64,000 nucleotides of DNA from positions 28,007-92,006 of the forward strand of contig CATLOT010000013.1 of the NCBI GenBank assembly GCA_950054155.1, given 5' to 3'. The notes under the pieces are model-generated. The model saw only the letters and a list, made by a program, of their open reading frames with translations. It ran no database searches and was not told the origin of the DNA. Below, in pieces: positions 1 through 8,333 of the stretch; positions within the stretch are counted from its first letter, which is position 1, and each line of letters starts with the position of its first letter. This stretch comes from an uncultured Bacteriovoracaceae bacterium. Lineage in GTDB: Bacteria; Bdellovibrionota; Bacteriovoracia; Bacteriovoracales; Bacteriovoracaceae. A program made the translations under genes and the position numbers.

Positions 1-1028
1 ATAACCTGAGCGGCAAAGGCTTCATTGATTTCAACTAAGTCCATATCCTCTAACGTCATCCCCGTTCTTTTAAAAACACCATCCATTGCTAAAAGGGGTC
101 CCATCCCCATTCTCTCAGGCTCTAGCCCATGAAAATGGTAATCAACAATCTTTGCCATAGGCTCAAGATCATATTTCTTAAGGGCCTCTTCACTTACAAG
201 AAGAAGAGCGGAGCCTCCATCTGTAATAGGACAGGCATTACCAACAGTTACTGTTCCACTCTTGCGATCAAAGTAAGGCTTAAGCTTAGCGAGCTTTTCA
301 ACACTACTACCCGCTCTTGGACCTACGTCAGTAGAGAGAAGCTTATTAAGTTTTGATCCAACAGCAAGAGGAAGAATCTCCTCGGCTAGGCGACCTTCTT
401 CTTGCGCCTTAAGAGCAAGGTTATGAGAGCGCACAGCAAAGGCATCTTGCTCTTCTCTACTGATATTAAATTCACGTGCTAGAATTTCAGCCGTCTGACC
501 CATATTAAGACCACAGAAGGGATCAGTAAGACCTTGTTCAAGTGCAATAATGGGACTGAGGTAGGGTGGACGAAATTGAGTAATCGCCTTAAGTTTGTCC
601 CCGACACTCTTAGCCTTCATGACATCAATAAAGAGCTCAGTCATTTCCTCTGAATAAATAAGAGGAATTTGACTCATATTTTCAACACCACCCACAGCGA
701 TAATCTCACTGCGACCACTTGCGACTTTTAAAAAGCCCTGGCTCACGGCCTCAAGCCCTGAAGCACAGTTGCGGTGAACAGTATAGCCACTTGTTTGCTT
801 ATCAAGGCCTGCTTCTAGAGCAATGACTCGACCGATATTGGGATACTTTGCAGGATTACCAACGTTACCAATAATCACCTCATCCACATCAGTATTGGAA
901 ATACCAGCAGCATCAAGAAGATGGCGAATAAGGTAAGAACCAAGATAAGGGGCGGCGACATCTTTAAGATCGGTGCCGGCCTTGGCATGAGGACTTCGCT
1001 TTGCCCCCACAATATAGACAGGTTTCAT
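1..1028 (-). CDS. Acetyl-CoA acyltransferase (thiolase), C-terminus cut by window edge
   Basis: Partial gene, about 342 codons visible, running off the left edge. Thiolases catalyse reversible Claisen condensation or thiolysis of acyl-CoA. The N-terminus reads MKPVYIVGAKRSP and the nucleophilic Cys lies at residue 88 in HRNCASGLEAV. The conserved NEAFAAQ motif is reached right at the edge, so only the last C-terminal part with the second catalytic Cys is missing. The motif set resembles the FadI/trifunctional-beta and AtoB classes; sequence alone does not separate biosynthetic from degradative use. The start at 1028 is backed by an AAAGGAG ribosome site 8 nt upstream. It could act with the 3-oxoacid CoA-transferase near 58 kb, but the two are far apart and the link is inference. 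Confidence 0.9.
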   Translation of the reverse strand, partial: MKPVYIVGAKRSPHAKAGTDLKDVAAPYLGSYLIRHLLDAAGISNTDVDEVIIGNVGNPAKYPNIGRVIALEAGLDKQTSGYTVHRNCASGLEAVSQGFLKVASGRSEIIAVGGVENMSQIPLIYSEEMTELFIDVMKAKSVGDKLKAITQFRPPYLSPIIALEQGLTDPFCGLNMGQTAEILAREFNISREEQDAFAVRSHNLALKAQEEGRLAEEILPLAVGSKLNKLLSTDVGPRAGSSVEKLAKLKPYFDRKSGTVTVGNACPITDGGSALLLVSEEALKKYDLEPMAKIVDYHFHGLEPERMGMGPLLAMDGVFKRTGMTLEDMDLVEINEAFAAQV

Positions 1029-1105
1029 TGTTGCACTCCTTTGCAATAAATAATACCCGTCTATGATAGTCTAAGCCGTTAGCTTTTCAAAGAACAACCG
1101 TTCTT

Positions 1106-1137
1106 AAAAATGCAAAAGGGCCTCAACAAGGAGGCCC
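1106..1137 (-). terminator. Rho-independent terminator of the outer-membrane protein gene
   Basis: A perfect 7-bp GC-rich stem (GGGCCTC/GAGGCCC, 6-nt loop, 1118-1137) is followed on the minus strand by TTTTGCATTTTT. It lies 28 bp past the stop of the gene at 1166-2134 and before the thiolase start, so the two genes are probably separate transcripts. Confidence 0.8.
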
Positions 1138-1165
1138 AATTTGTGCAAGGAATTATTATCTCTTC

Positions 1166-2134
1166 TTAGAACTTAATGAGGAAGCCAATATTAAGGGCGG
1201 CCACATTACTTTCTTCAAGAGCATTACCATAGTTTTCAAGACGGTCTTCAAGATTATCTCTTGTGATGAAAGTCCCAGTTCCTACAGTGTCGTTCTCATC
1301 AAACCCTGAAGTGAGGGCACGTGAGTAAGTGAAGTCAATATTAAGACCAAGGTTCTTAGCGAAGGCAAACTCAACCCCAACGGAACCAGAACCATTAACG
1401 TTACTACCAGAGGCCTCTAGCTTCTCACCAGAAAGCTCTGTGTCATACTCAAGGTTCATACGGTTATAACCTAGACCAAGTCCAAGATAGGGACGAATCG
1501 AAGACTCTGTCGCTAAGAAGAACTTACCTGTGAGGTTAAGGTTGATATTTCTGGTGCTAATTTCTTCGTCAAAGAAAGTATCTGTAAAATCGAGAGTGGT
1601 ATAAGTCGCTCCAATACCGATTCTAAAACGATTTGAAATTTCATTTTCAAAGGTAATACCGGCATTCATCTCTGACTCAAAGCCGTCGATATCATCGCCT
1701 TCATATTGTTTAATACCAAGAAAAGGAATAATCGCATTCTTATAATCAGCTTCTTCGATAATAGGAGCAGGTGCGATGATGGTCTGAGGAGCTGCTTGAA
1801 CAGTCTCAACAGTGTCCACTTCCTGGTCAGTTCCAATGGCCTGGCCATTAAAGGCACCCTTAAGATCAGTGGCAAGCTTTTGCTCATTCTTAATACGGAT
1901 GTCTTCAATTTTCTTTTGCACCATTTCTTCGTTTTGCTTTTCAAGGCGCTTTCTCATTTTTTCGACCTTGTCAGCAGCACTTTCGCGTCTGAACTGACCA
2001 TCAATATCAATTTGCTCTGAATTGAGGATCTCTTCAGTTTCCGAGACAAGATAGTCTTGAGCGAAGGCACTTGAGCTTACAACGGCCAATGTCGCGACTA
2101 GAATTTTCATTTCATGAGTCATCAATGCTTTCAT
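1166..2134 (-). CDS. Outer-membrane beta-barrel protein with N-terminal coiled coil
   Basis: 322 residues. An N-terminal signal peptide ends near ...SSAFAQ. Residues about 50-95 are strongly charged and heptad-like (KVEKMRKRLEKQNEEM), suggesting a periplasmic coiled coil. From about residue 135 the sequence alternates polar and hydrophobic residues in the manner of an 8-stranded OmpA/OmpW-type barrel and ends in IKF, with the terminal Phe recognised by the BAM complex. The start at 2134 is preferred over the internal Met at 2110 because AAGGAG sits 7 nt upstream. A terminator follows. The specific function is unknown; it may be a small porin or structural protein. The 166 bp upstream (2135-2300) holds no further gene and no promoter I could assign confidently. 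Confidence 0.75.
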   Translation of the reverse strand: MKALMTHEMKILVATLAVVSSSAFAQDYLVSETEEILNSEQIDIDGQFRRESAADKVEKMRKRLEKQNEEMVQKKIEDIRIKNEQKLATDLKGAFNGQAIGTDQEVDTVETVQAAPQTIIAPAPIIEEADYKNAIIPFLGIKQYEGDDIDGFESEMNAGITFENEISNRFRIGIGATYTTLDFTDTFFDEEISTRNINLNLTGKFFLATESSIRPYLGLGLGYNRMNLEYDTELSGEKLEASGSNVNGSGSVGVEFAFAKNLGLNIDFTYSRALTSGFDENDTVGTGTFITRDNLEDRLENYGNALEESNVAALNIGFLIKF

Positions 2135-2300
2135 TTTAATCTCCTTGCGGGCCTGTTAAATCTCAAAGGATTCCTTTTCAGCACAGGCACGAATAGCAAT
2201 AATTCACATTTCTTATAACAAATGATTCAATGCGGCGGGCAAAAAATAGCGCAACGTGTAAGGATTACAAGGGAAAGGTTCTAAGTCTTTGAATTTATTT

Positions 2301-2570
2301 TTATTTTCGCAGGGTAAAGTAGCGAAAATTGGGGTCGGTTGTCCCAAAACCATCAATCACACGGCTCAAAGAACAGCCAAGAGAAGTGTCTTCAGGCGGA
2401 CAGGGGTTCTGATCAGCTAGGATTCTATCCCTCACATTTCCAAGCACCGTAAAGATCACAAAGGCCATAACACCCACGAGGAGAATATACTCAACACTCG
2501 TTTGAGCAGATTCACTCTTTCGAATCCTTTTAATAAAGACAATGAGTTCTTGGAAAAGATCCTTTTTCAT
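2301..2570 (-). CDS. Small pilin-like membrane protein (class III signal peptide-like)
   Basis: 89 residues with a short basic N-terminus, then QTSVEYILLVGVMAFVIFTV. A Glu-Tyr sits just inside a single hydrophobic helix. This pattern is shared by Flp/Tad prepilins and class III signal-peptide proteins, where the peptidase cuts ahead of the hydrophobic stretch. The remainder is short, with two Cys (in PCPPED and LGCSL). It begins 23 bp after the Rossmann-like gene and looks like the last gene of the waaA transcript. No prepilin peptidase or secretion ATPase is nearby, so a pilin role is inference; it could be a small inner-membrane protein of another kind. Confidence 0.5.
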   Translation of the reverse strand: MKKDLFQELIVFIKRIRKSESAQTSVEYILLVGVMAFVIFTVLGNVRDRILADQNPCPPEDTSLGCSLSRVIDGFGTTDPNFRYFTLRK

Positions 2571-2593
2571 ACCCCTAATTTTAACACGAGACT

Positions 2594-3952
2594 TTAAGCC
2601 TGTTTAGAGTGGTCCCTTAGTTCCAGGAGTTGACCAAAGAGTCCCAGAGGACATCCCTTAAGGGGCCCAAAATAACTCACATTCTTAAGGCGAGAGCGCA
2701 AAAAGGGACTAGAGTAGTCATAGAGCTTCACTTCTTTCAAGCGTGGCAAGGCCTGGGTCTTAAAGATTGAGCTTTGATCAAGGTAGACCTCTTTTCCACT
2801 GCTAAAGTGAATATTGCCACACTTTTGGGTGATATCGGGCATCCACTCTTCAAGGCCTGCACTGATTTTCTTATTTAAGTACTGGTGAAAGAACTTGAGT
2901 TTGCTGCCTGACTTTTCTCTGTAGAGGATTTGACCAGTGATCTTCTCCTCTCCCACTTCAAAGCGCCACATAGGGATATCAGTGGCCATATTTTTAAGCT
3001 CACTCCAAAAGAACCACTCATCCTTTAATTTACTGAGGCGATGGTCTTGGCACTGCACTTCAAAATGAAAGGAGCGAAAACGGCGCCAGGAATGATTAAT
3101 TTTGAGAGGTAGGCCTTGGGGGCTTGAGCCGAGAAAGGAAATTTTATGGGGGTGAATAATGCCTTCGTAACTGGCAAGTTCCATTGACCAGGGCAGACTC
3201 TTATAGAACTTCCACTCCCTAACTTGGGTCTTTTTAAAATGCCCGCCTTTTTCCATAAAGACCTGACTAAGCTCTTCACTTAATTTTGACTCATCGAGAA
3301 TATAATGAGGGCTCAGAAGACAGAGAAAGAAATGAAAGAGCTCTACATTAGAGAAGCTTGAGCTTAACCTCTTATGAAAGAGGCTGCGGCTAAAATAGAG
3401 AAATGGCCAACTCTCCTTCTTATTCTTTTTAATCGCATTATTAAAGAGATGATAAGCATCCTTAAAAAGTTCGGGACTTTGACCAAGGAGAAAATCAATG
3501 GTCGAGTTCTCAAGACCTTTAAAACGAAATCCATTAACGCCTAAGCGTCTGGTCATCTCTTGATAGTCACTCATGAATTGATCTTTAAGACCTTCATCGG
3601 TGAAGAAATTTTCAAAGGGAAAAAACTCTGGAAACTTACGATAGAGTTCACGAAGATTTGACCAACAATCACTTCCTAAGCGCAGATAGCGCCCGCCAAT
3701 CACCAGAGTATAGGGCTTAGGGGCCACATAATCTCGAATAGATGTGAGGCATTGGATGGAGCGGTCTTCGCCCCAGGTTTCAAAGAAGGCAATATCAAGA
3801 TCCGTGAGAGCATAACTAAAGAGGTCACCGTATTCGAGGCGTTCATCATCTAAGACCAAAACGCTGTTCTTTTCTCTTAAGAGCTCAATGCCATAGAGAA
3901 AGCTCAAATAACTGCGGCCTATCACCGCTCGACTATAGTTCTTTTGTAACAT
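2594..3952 (-). CDS. Uncharacterised protein with Rossmann-like (FAD/NAD-binding-like) N-terminus
   Basis: 452 residues; I do not recognise the family. The N-terminus (AVIGRSYLSFLYGIELL then SVLVLDDE) has the beta-alpha-beta rhythm of FAD-dependent amine oxidases and desaturases, but the glycine-rich loop is GRSYLS rather than GxGxxG, so cofactor binding may be altered or lost. There is no signal peptide and no transmembrane segment. It starts 8 bp after waaA and is almost certainly co-transcribed with it, which hints at an envelope role without proving one. It could be a degenerate oxidoreductase or an unrelated Rossmann-fold protein. The ribosome site is weak. Confidence 0.5.
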   Translation of the reverse strand: MLQKNYSRAVIGRSYLSFLYGIELLREKNSVLVLDDERLEYGDLFSYALTDLDIAFFETWGEDRSIQCLTSIRDYVAPKPYTLVIGGRYLRLGSDCWSNLRELYRKFPEFFPFENFFTDEGLKDQFMSDYQEMTRRLGVNGFRFKGLENSTIDFLLGQSPELFKDAYHLFNNAIKKNKKESWPFLYFSRSLFHKRLSSSFSNVELFHFFLCLLSPHYILDESKLSEELSQVFMEKGGHFKKTQVREWKFYKSLPWSMELASYEGIIHPHKISFLGSSPQGLPLKINHSWRRFRSFHFEVQCQDHRLSKLKDEWFFWSELKNMATDIPMWRFEVGEEKITGQILYREKSGSKLKFFHQYLNKKISAGLEEWMPDITQKCGNIHFSSGKEVYLDQSSIFKTQALPRLKEVKLYDYSSPFLRSRLKNVSYFGPLKGCPLGLFGQLLELRDHSKQA

Positions 3953-3960
3953 CAGTTAAC

Positions 3961-5229
3961 CTAGCTTGTATGACTTAAGACTTCCAGATGGCGTGAGTGT
4001 TCTGTAAGGATCTGCGTTCTTAGAGACACACAATCCCTTGCCTTGGCGTCACAATTCTTCTGATAAATAGAATAGAAGGAGCTAAGCTCTCTGACAATGT
4101 GCAAATATTCAGGGCACTGATCCTGAACAAAGTCTGCTTCTGTTGAGCGATGAGTCTTAGGGCCACAGTAAATATGGTCACAACCCCAAAAGGGCTCAAG
4201 CAGACTATGCACACTACGCCCATGGCCACCGCCAACAAAGGCGTGACCAAAGTAGGGGTAGAGTTCACAGAGTAACCCTGGCACCTTACAGAGAATTATA
4301 TTTCCCTCACCTCTGATCCCCATCTGGTCCCAATACGTGATCTCAAGTCCCTTCTCTTGCCACTCTTTGGCTTTAGTAAAGAGGGCATCCCATTGCTCAC
4401 CTTTAAGGTGATGAGGCGCAAGAAAGACAAAGACTTCTTTTCTCTTCATGGCCTCAATAAAATCCTCATTAAATAGCTCTAGCTCAAGCTCCCAAAGGCT
4501 TCCAAAAATAAGACGCTTCTCGCGAGCATAGGGCTTGAGGATTTTTTCTAAACTCTGACAACAATGGGTTCTATGGAGATTTTCTTTAAGGTCTTGCCTT
4601 TTTAAGATCTGGCCATGGCGAAAGTCAAATTGCTCAAGTTTTTGATAGGACTTAAGGCCAAAGTCTTCAAAGCGCTCAAGGTCTATAGGGCTCGCAGCAT
4701 AAATCTTATTAAAGGTGCCATAGATAAGATTAAAAATAAGTTTCTTAAATCCATGCCCTTTAAAGTTCTTGCCTTTTAAAGTGGCGCTCAGAAGTACTGA
4801 ATTTTCGCAGCGAAAAGCGGCAATCATGAGCTCAATAAAGAAATCATAGCGAACCATATAGAAGCTCTTTGGAACTTTTAAAGAGAAAAGACTCTTGCTG
4901 CCAAAGGGAAAAAACAGATTGAGGGGAAGGACCGCTACTTCACGATAATCACTTTCGCTTAAGTCTTTAAGCTTCTTCTCTAAACTCGGGCTGGTCACAA
5001 GAAGAAGGGTGAGCACTTTTCTCGCTTCAAGAGCATCAATAAGAGGCACTAATTGCTCAAGCTCCCCTTCACTACTCGCGTGAAGCCAGACCTCATAGTC
5101 CCTTTGAACGAGGGGCCAACGCCTCTCATAGGCACGCCTTTTCCTGATTCTTTTGCTCAGAAAAAAGAGGAAGAACAATAATAATGAGCCAAGCGTATAG
5201 CGGGCCAGTGCAAGGAGATACCAAAACAT
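3961..5229 (-). CDS. waaA: 3-deoxy-D-manno-octulosonic acid (Kdo) transferase
   Basis: 422 residues. Kdo transferase moves Kdo from CMP-Kdo to lipid IVA at the cytoplasmic face of the inner membrane, making the first sugar of the LPS core. The sequence shows the family's N-terminal membrane anchor (about residues 5-27), the HASSEGE motif (about 50-56, usually HA.S.GE) and the GT-B C-terminal signature GGGHGRSVHSLLEP with the following GPKTHRS segment. Divergence is considerable (a canonical enzyme has GGS..GGHN.LEP), so this may be a lineage-specific form. It heads a tight operon with the two genes downstream. The upstream 131 bp (5230-5360) separates it from a divergent gene and shows no clear promoter. 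Confidence 0.75.
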   Translation of the reverse strand: MFWYLLALARYTLGSLLLFFLFFLSKRIRKRRAYERRWPLVQRDYEVWLHASSEGELEQLVPLIDALEARKVLTLLLVTSPSLEKKLKDLSESDYREVAVLPLNLFFPFGSKSLFSLKVPKSFYMVRYDFFIELMIAAFRCENSVLLSATLKGKNFKGHGFKKLIFNLIYGTFNKIYAASPIDLERFEDFGLKSYQKLEQFDFRHGQILKRQDLKENLHRTHCCQSLEKILKPYAREKRLIFGSLWELELELFNEDFIEAMKRKEVFVFLAPHHLKGEQWDALFTKAKEWQEKGLEITYWDQMGIRGEGNIILCKVPGLLCELYPYFGHAFVGGGHGRSVHSLLEPFWGCDHIYCGPKTHRSTEADFVQDQCPEYLHIVRELSSFYSIYQKNCDAKARDCVSLRTQILTEHSRHLEVLSHTS

Positions 5230-5360
5230 GGAGGAATTCTATCACCTATGGGCAAGAATTGCAGCAGCAACGCTCCAATAGCCCCCCTACTCAAAGGGAT
5301 GGCAAACAACTCCGATATTTAAAGGGAAGAAGGCCTTAAGAATGCCCATGGAGTTAAGAA

Positions 5361-6695
5361 ATGGAAGAATTAACACAATGGAATGACGACCATATTATTG
5401 AGTTAGAGCTCATCAAAGCCCCTCAGAACTGGGGTGAAATGACAGGGCCCTTCTTTCACCTTCACCTTCCCGATCACGAACCCCTCGGACCCTTTCACGC
5501 CCATGAGCTCAAAGAGTTTACAGAAGGTATAGAACTGCCTGAAGGCAGCCTCGTGCGTGATGCTAAGGGTTTTGGTGAATGGGTTAACTTCTATGAGCAT
5601 CCCTTCTTTCAACGAAGAAAGCCCCAAATTCTTGATGAACAAAATCCTATGGCCCAGAATAGTTTTCACATCATCACTGATGGCATAAAGCTAGGCCCTC
5701 TTGGTCCAGATGAGCTGATGAAGCTCGTGAATCAAAAAGAGGTCCTTCTGACAGATCAGGCCAGTAGTGATGGTGGCCACACTTGGCACAAACTCTATGA
5801 ATTTTCTCAATTTGATAGAAGAAATTTTTCGCAAGGTCCTCTCCCTGAATCTCCAGGATGGGAGGTCTTTAAGGGCAGCAACGAAGAGATGAAAGAATCT
5901 CTCCACGCCGATGACGAAACAGGGGCGTTAGCGAGTCTTGCCTTTTTAGAGAATATTAAAAGTGGCAAGGCCCATCTTCCTCAAGAAGAAAATAATCAAG
6001 GCCAAGGCGAGATTCCTACAGAGGAGACAAGTGCCAAGGTTCTTGAGTTTCAGGCACCCGAGAAAGCCACTGAAACTGAATCTTCAACCCTTCGCTATGG
6101 CACCTATGCTCTTATTAGCTTTTTTATGTTGGGCTCACTCTTTTTCTTTTTTAATGAAAATAAGAATCCCGCTCGTGTGACTCAGAAGAACTCTCGCTCT
6201 AGTGCCAGTGAAACCACAGACGCTCCGACATTAAAGCCCGTGAAGGAGCGCGGAAATTATCAACCCACTCGCTTTAAGGCAAAGAACTCTCCGCGCTCGC
6301 GTAAACCCGCGAGCATCACAACCACCAACTCTTTTGAACCAAGCAATAGAAGAGAACTGCGTGACAGCGCCTATGATGACTCCTACCCTGAGGATAATTA
6401 CGACAATGCTTATCAAGACGACTATGCCTACGATAATGGTGACACTCCCGTGGAACAAGATCCCGTGAGAAGCCGCCTCGATAAGAAGATCATCGATTCA
6501 GAAAATAATTATTATGATGAAGAAGAGCGTTATGATTATGACGCGAATTATGAAGAGGAAGTCCCGGTCGACGCACCCACAATTGAAGCCAGTGAGGTAT
6601 GGGGCGCCGGTAAAACACAAGGACGCCTCCCAGCAGCTGAGGAAGACTATCAGGACGAATTTCTCGATGGTGAGGCCTTAGAAGAAAACTACTAA
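5361..6695 (+). CDS. Tandem GYF_2-domain single-pass membrane protein with Tyr/Asp-rich tail
   Basis: 444 residues. Two GYF_2-like units are visible at about 28-82 (LGPFHAHELKEF) and 100-150 (LGPLGPDELMKL), each with the GP...EL core and a conserved Trp near the end. A single transmembrane helix spans about 247-264. The tail beyond it is low-complexity and rich in Asp, Tyr and Asn (about 350-444), preceded by a basic Ser/Thr/Pro stretch. GYF domains bind proline-rich peptides in other systems, so the N-terminal half is probably cytoplasmic and adaptor-like, with the acidic tail outside. No signal peptide. GGAG 8 nt upstream supports the start. Its position before tmk-holB-ricT does not explain its role. 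Confidence 0.6.
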   Translation: MEELTQWNDDHIIELELIKAPQNWGEMTGPFFHLHLPDHEPLGPFHAHELKEFTEGIELPEGSLVRDAKGFGEWVNFYEHPFFQRRKPQILDEQNPMAQNSFHIITDGIKLGPLGPDELMKLVNQKEVLLTDQASSDGGHTWHKLYEFSQFDRRNFSQGPLPESPGWEVFKGSNEEMKESLHADDETGALASLAFLENIKSGKAHLPQEENNQGQGEIPTEETSAKVLEFQAPEKATETESSTLRYGTYALISFFMLGSLFFFFNENKNPARVTQKNSRSSASETTDAPTLKPVKERGNYQPTRFKAKNSPRSRKPASITTTNSFEPSNRRELRDSAYDDSYPEDNYDNAYQDDYAYDNGDTPVEQDPVRSRLDKKIIDSENNYYDEEERYDYDANYEEEVPVDAPTIEASEVWGAGKTQGRLPAAEEDYQDEFLDGEALEENY

Positions 6696-6738
6696 AAATT
6701 CCTAGTCAAAGGCGCCTAAGGTTGTCTAATCTAGTGAT

Positions 6739-7431
6739 ATGACAACTATAGAACTAGCAAAGAACTTCAGATCCCCGGCCTTTCCAGGCTCTTATTTTCT
6801 CTCCTTTGAGGGAATTGAGGGAGCGGGAAAATCAACTCAAATAGTGAAAGTGAGAGACTTTCTTGAAGACAAAGGTTTTCGAGTTATCGTCCTACGTGAA
6901 CCAGGTGGCACAACTTTTGGCGAGAAGCTCCGTCAGGCCATCCTCAACTCCACTCACCCGATTCACCCGGTGGCGGAACTTCACCTCTTTGCAAGCTCCA
7001 GGGCCCAGCTCCTGACCGAGGTCACTCTTAAAGAACTTGAAACGCCCAATACTGTGGTTATTTATGACCGCTACCTTGATAGCACCCTTGCTTACCAAGG
7101 AAAGGCGAGAAATCTAGGTTTTGATACCATTTTAAAGACCCACCAAAGCTTCCCGCTTAATCTCACCCCCCATTTAACCTTTTACTTGCGTATTCCAGCG
7201 GACCTGAGCCATTCGCGCCAAAAGATGAGAAATGCGCCCAAGGATTACTTTGAAAAGCAAGGACAAGGCTTCTATGACAATCTCGTCGCAGGCTATGACG
7301 AAGCGGCTGAGCTCTTTAGTGATCGAATCCTTACCCTCAATGGCAACCAATCCGTTGATAAGGTCTTTGAAGAAATTAAAGCTCCTCTTGAAAACCTTAT
7401 TCTGGATCAAAATCAGAGACCTGAAAATTGA
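6739..7431 (+). CDS. tmk: Thymidylate kinase
   Basis: 230 residues. It phosphorylates dTMP to dTDP in the cytosol. The P-loop is FEGIEGAGKST, the base/phosphate-binding motif is REPGGTTFGEKLR, and the DRY-type motif (YDRYLDSTLAYQG) is intact, as is the C-terminal region ending KVFEEI. Length is slightly above the usual 205-215 because of an N-terminal extension of about 15 residues. The stop codon overlaps the TTG start of holB by 4 nt, indicating translational coupling, as in the tmk-holB gene order known from many bacteria. The start at 6739 has only a weak ribosome site. Confidence 0.95.
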   Translation: MTTIELAKNFRSPAFPGSYFLSFEGIEGAGKSTQIVKVRDFLEDKGFRVIVLREPGGTTFGEKLRQAILNSTHPIHPVAELHLFASSRAQLLTEVTLKELETPNTVVIYDRYLDSTLAYQGKARNLGFDTILKTHQSFPLNLTPHLTFYLRIPADLSHSRQKMRNAPKDYFEKQGQGFYDNLVAGYDEAAELFSDRILTLNGNQSVDKVFEEIKAPLENLILDQNQRPEN

Positions 7432-8273
7432 GCCAGACTCCTAGTGCCAAGGATATCCTCTTTGAACGCTTCTCTAAGCAGAAGCTTGCCCCACTCTATA
7501 TCATCAGAGGACCCATTAGCGCTGAAAACCCAAAAGAACTCTTTGAGGAGTGGGTTGAGGAGTTTTGTGAAGAAATCATAAAAGCTGAAAAAGGTTGCTC
7601 CTTAGAGCAAGCCCAGGAAATGCGCACTTTAGGCCACAGTGATATCGTGGTCATCAGAAAAGAAGAAGATGCCCGTGAATACAGAGTCAAAGATGAGAGC
7701 ATCACTGAATTTAATAAGGCCCATAGCTATCCCCCATTAGAATTTAAAGCAAAACTAGTCTTTGTCATGGAGGCCCAGCTCATAAGCCAGATTATTGCTA
7801 ACAAATGGCTTAAGACACTAGAAGAGCCCCTTGAAAATGTTGTCACTTTTCTCGTCGTTGATGAGCAAACTCCTCTTCTGCAAACGATTGAGAGTCGGGC
7901 CATAACACTGAGGCTCAAAGCAAAGAGTCCTCTTGAAAGCTGGAGCCCTTTAGAGGGTCATGCCTTTAGCCAATATCTTTCAAAGACCTTAGAGAGTGGT
8001 CATGACTTTAAAAAGAGTGAACTCAAAGAGCTTAATAACTATATCAATAACCCGCGCTCCTTTCACCTTATAGAGTTTATCAAAGGAGGTCTACGCCAAC
8101 GTGAATTCCTCTACGATGCCCTTACAAGTTTTATGGAGCGGGCCTCAACCCCACTGCACCTCAAGGAACAATGGCTTAAACAATTGCAATGGTTTGAAAA
8201 AGCACAGGCCTTTAATAACGCCCCAGCACAGAGATTTATGGGCTTAATTCAAGTCATTGAGCAATGCTCCTAG
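7428..8273 (+). CDS. holB: DNA polymerase III delta' subunit
   Basis: 281 residues, TTG start overlapping the tmk stop. Delta' is the stator of the clamp loader that places the sliding clamp on primed DNA. The recognisable part is the segment KLVFVMEAQLIS..ANKWLKTLEEP..VVTFLVV followed by QTIESRAITLRLK, matching sensor-1/SRC-like features of DnaX/HolB proteins (here SRA in place of SRC). The N-terminus lacks a good Walker A, as expected for delta'. Short and divergent compared with the E. coli protein (334 residues). Identification rests largely on that central motif plus the tmk-holB-ricT neighbourhood. Confidence 0.8.
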   Translation: MSQTPSAKDILFERFSKQKLAPLYIIRGPISAENPKELFEEWVEEFCEEIIKAEKGCSLEQAQEMRTLGHSDIVVIRKEEDAREYRVKDESITEFNKAHSYPPLEFKAKLVFVMEAQLISQIIANKWLKTLEEPLENVVTFLVVDEQTPLLQTIESRAITLRLKAKSPLESWSPLEGHAFSQYLSKTLESGHDFKKSELKELNNYINNPRSFHLIEFIKGGLRQREFLYDALTSFMERASTPLHLKEQWLKQLQWFEKAQAFNNAPAQRFMGLIQVIEQCS

Positions 8274-8281
8274 ACAGGAGC

Positions 8282-8308
8282 CAATGTGTTCGCCATAATT
8301 ACACATTG
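8282..8308 (+). other. 8-bp inverted repeat and possible promoter ahead of ricT
   Basis: Perfect arms CAATGTGT (8282-8289) and ACACATTG (8301-8308) with an 11-nt spacer lie in the 60-bp gap between holB and ricT. A TATAAG hexamer at 8311-8316 could be a -10 box, with a poor -35 (TTCGCC) 16 nt upstream. There is no T-run, so it is not an obvious terminator. It could be an operator or a mere mRNA hairpin. Confidence 0.3.
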
Positions 8309-8333
8309 CATATAAGACAGAGCACAAAATACT

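Noticed and set aside
129..356. Plus-strand frame opposite the thiolase gene
   Set aside because: It lies wholly antisense to a clearly conserved thiolase and has no ribosome site.
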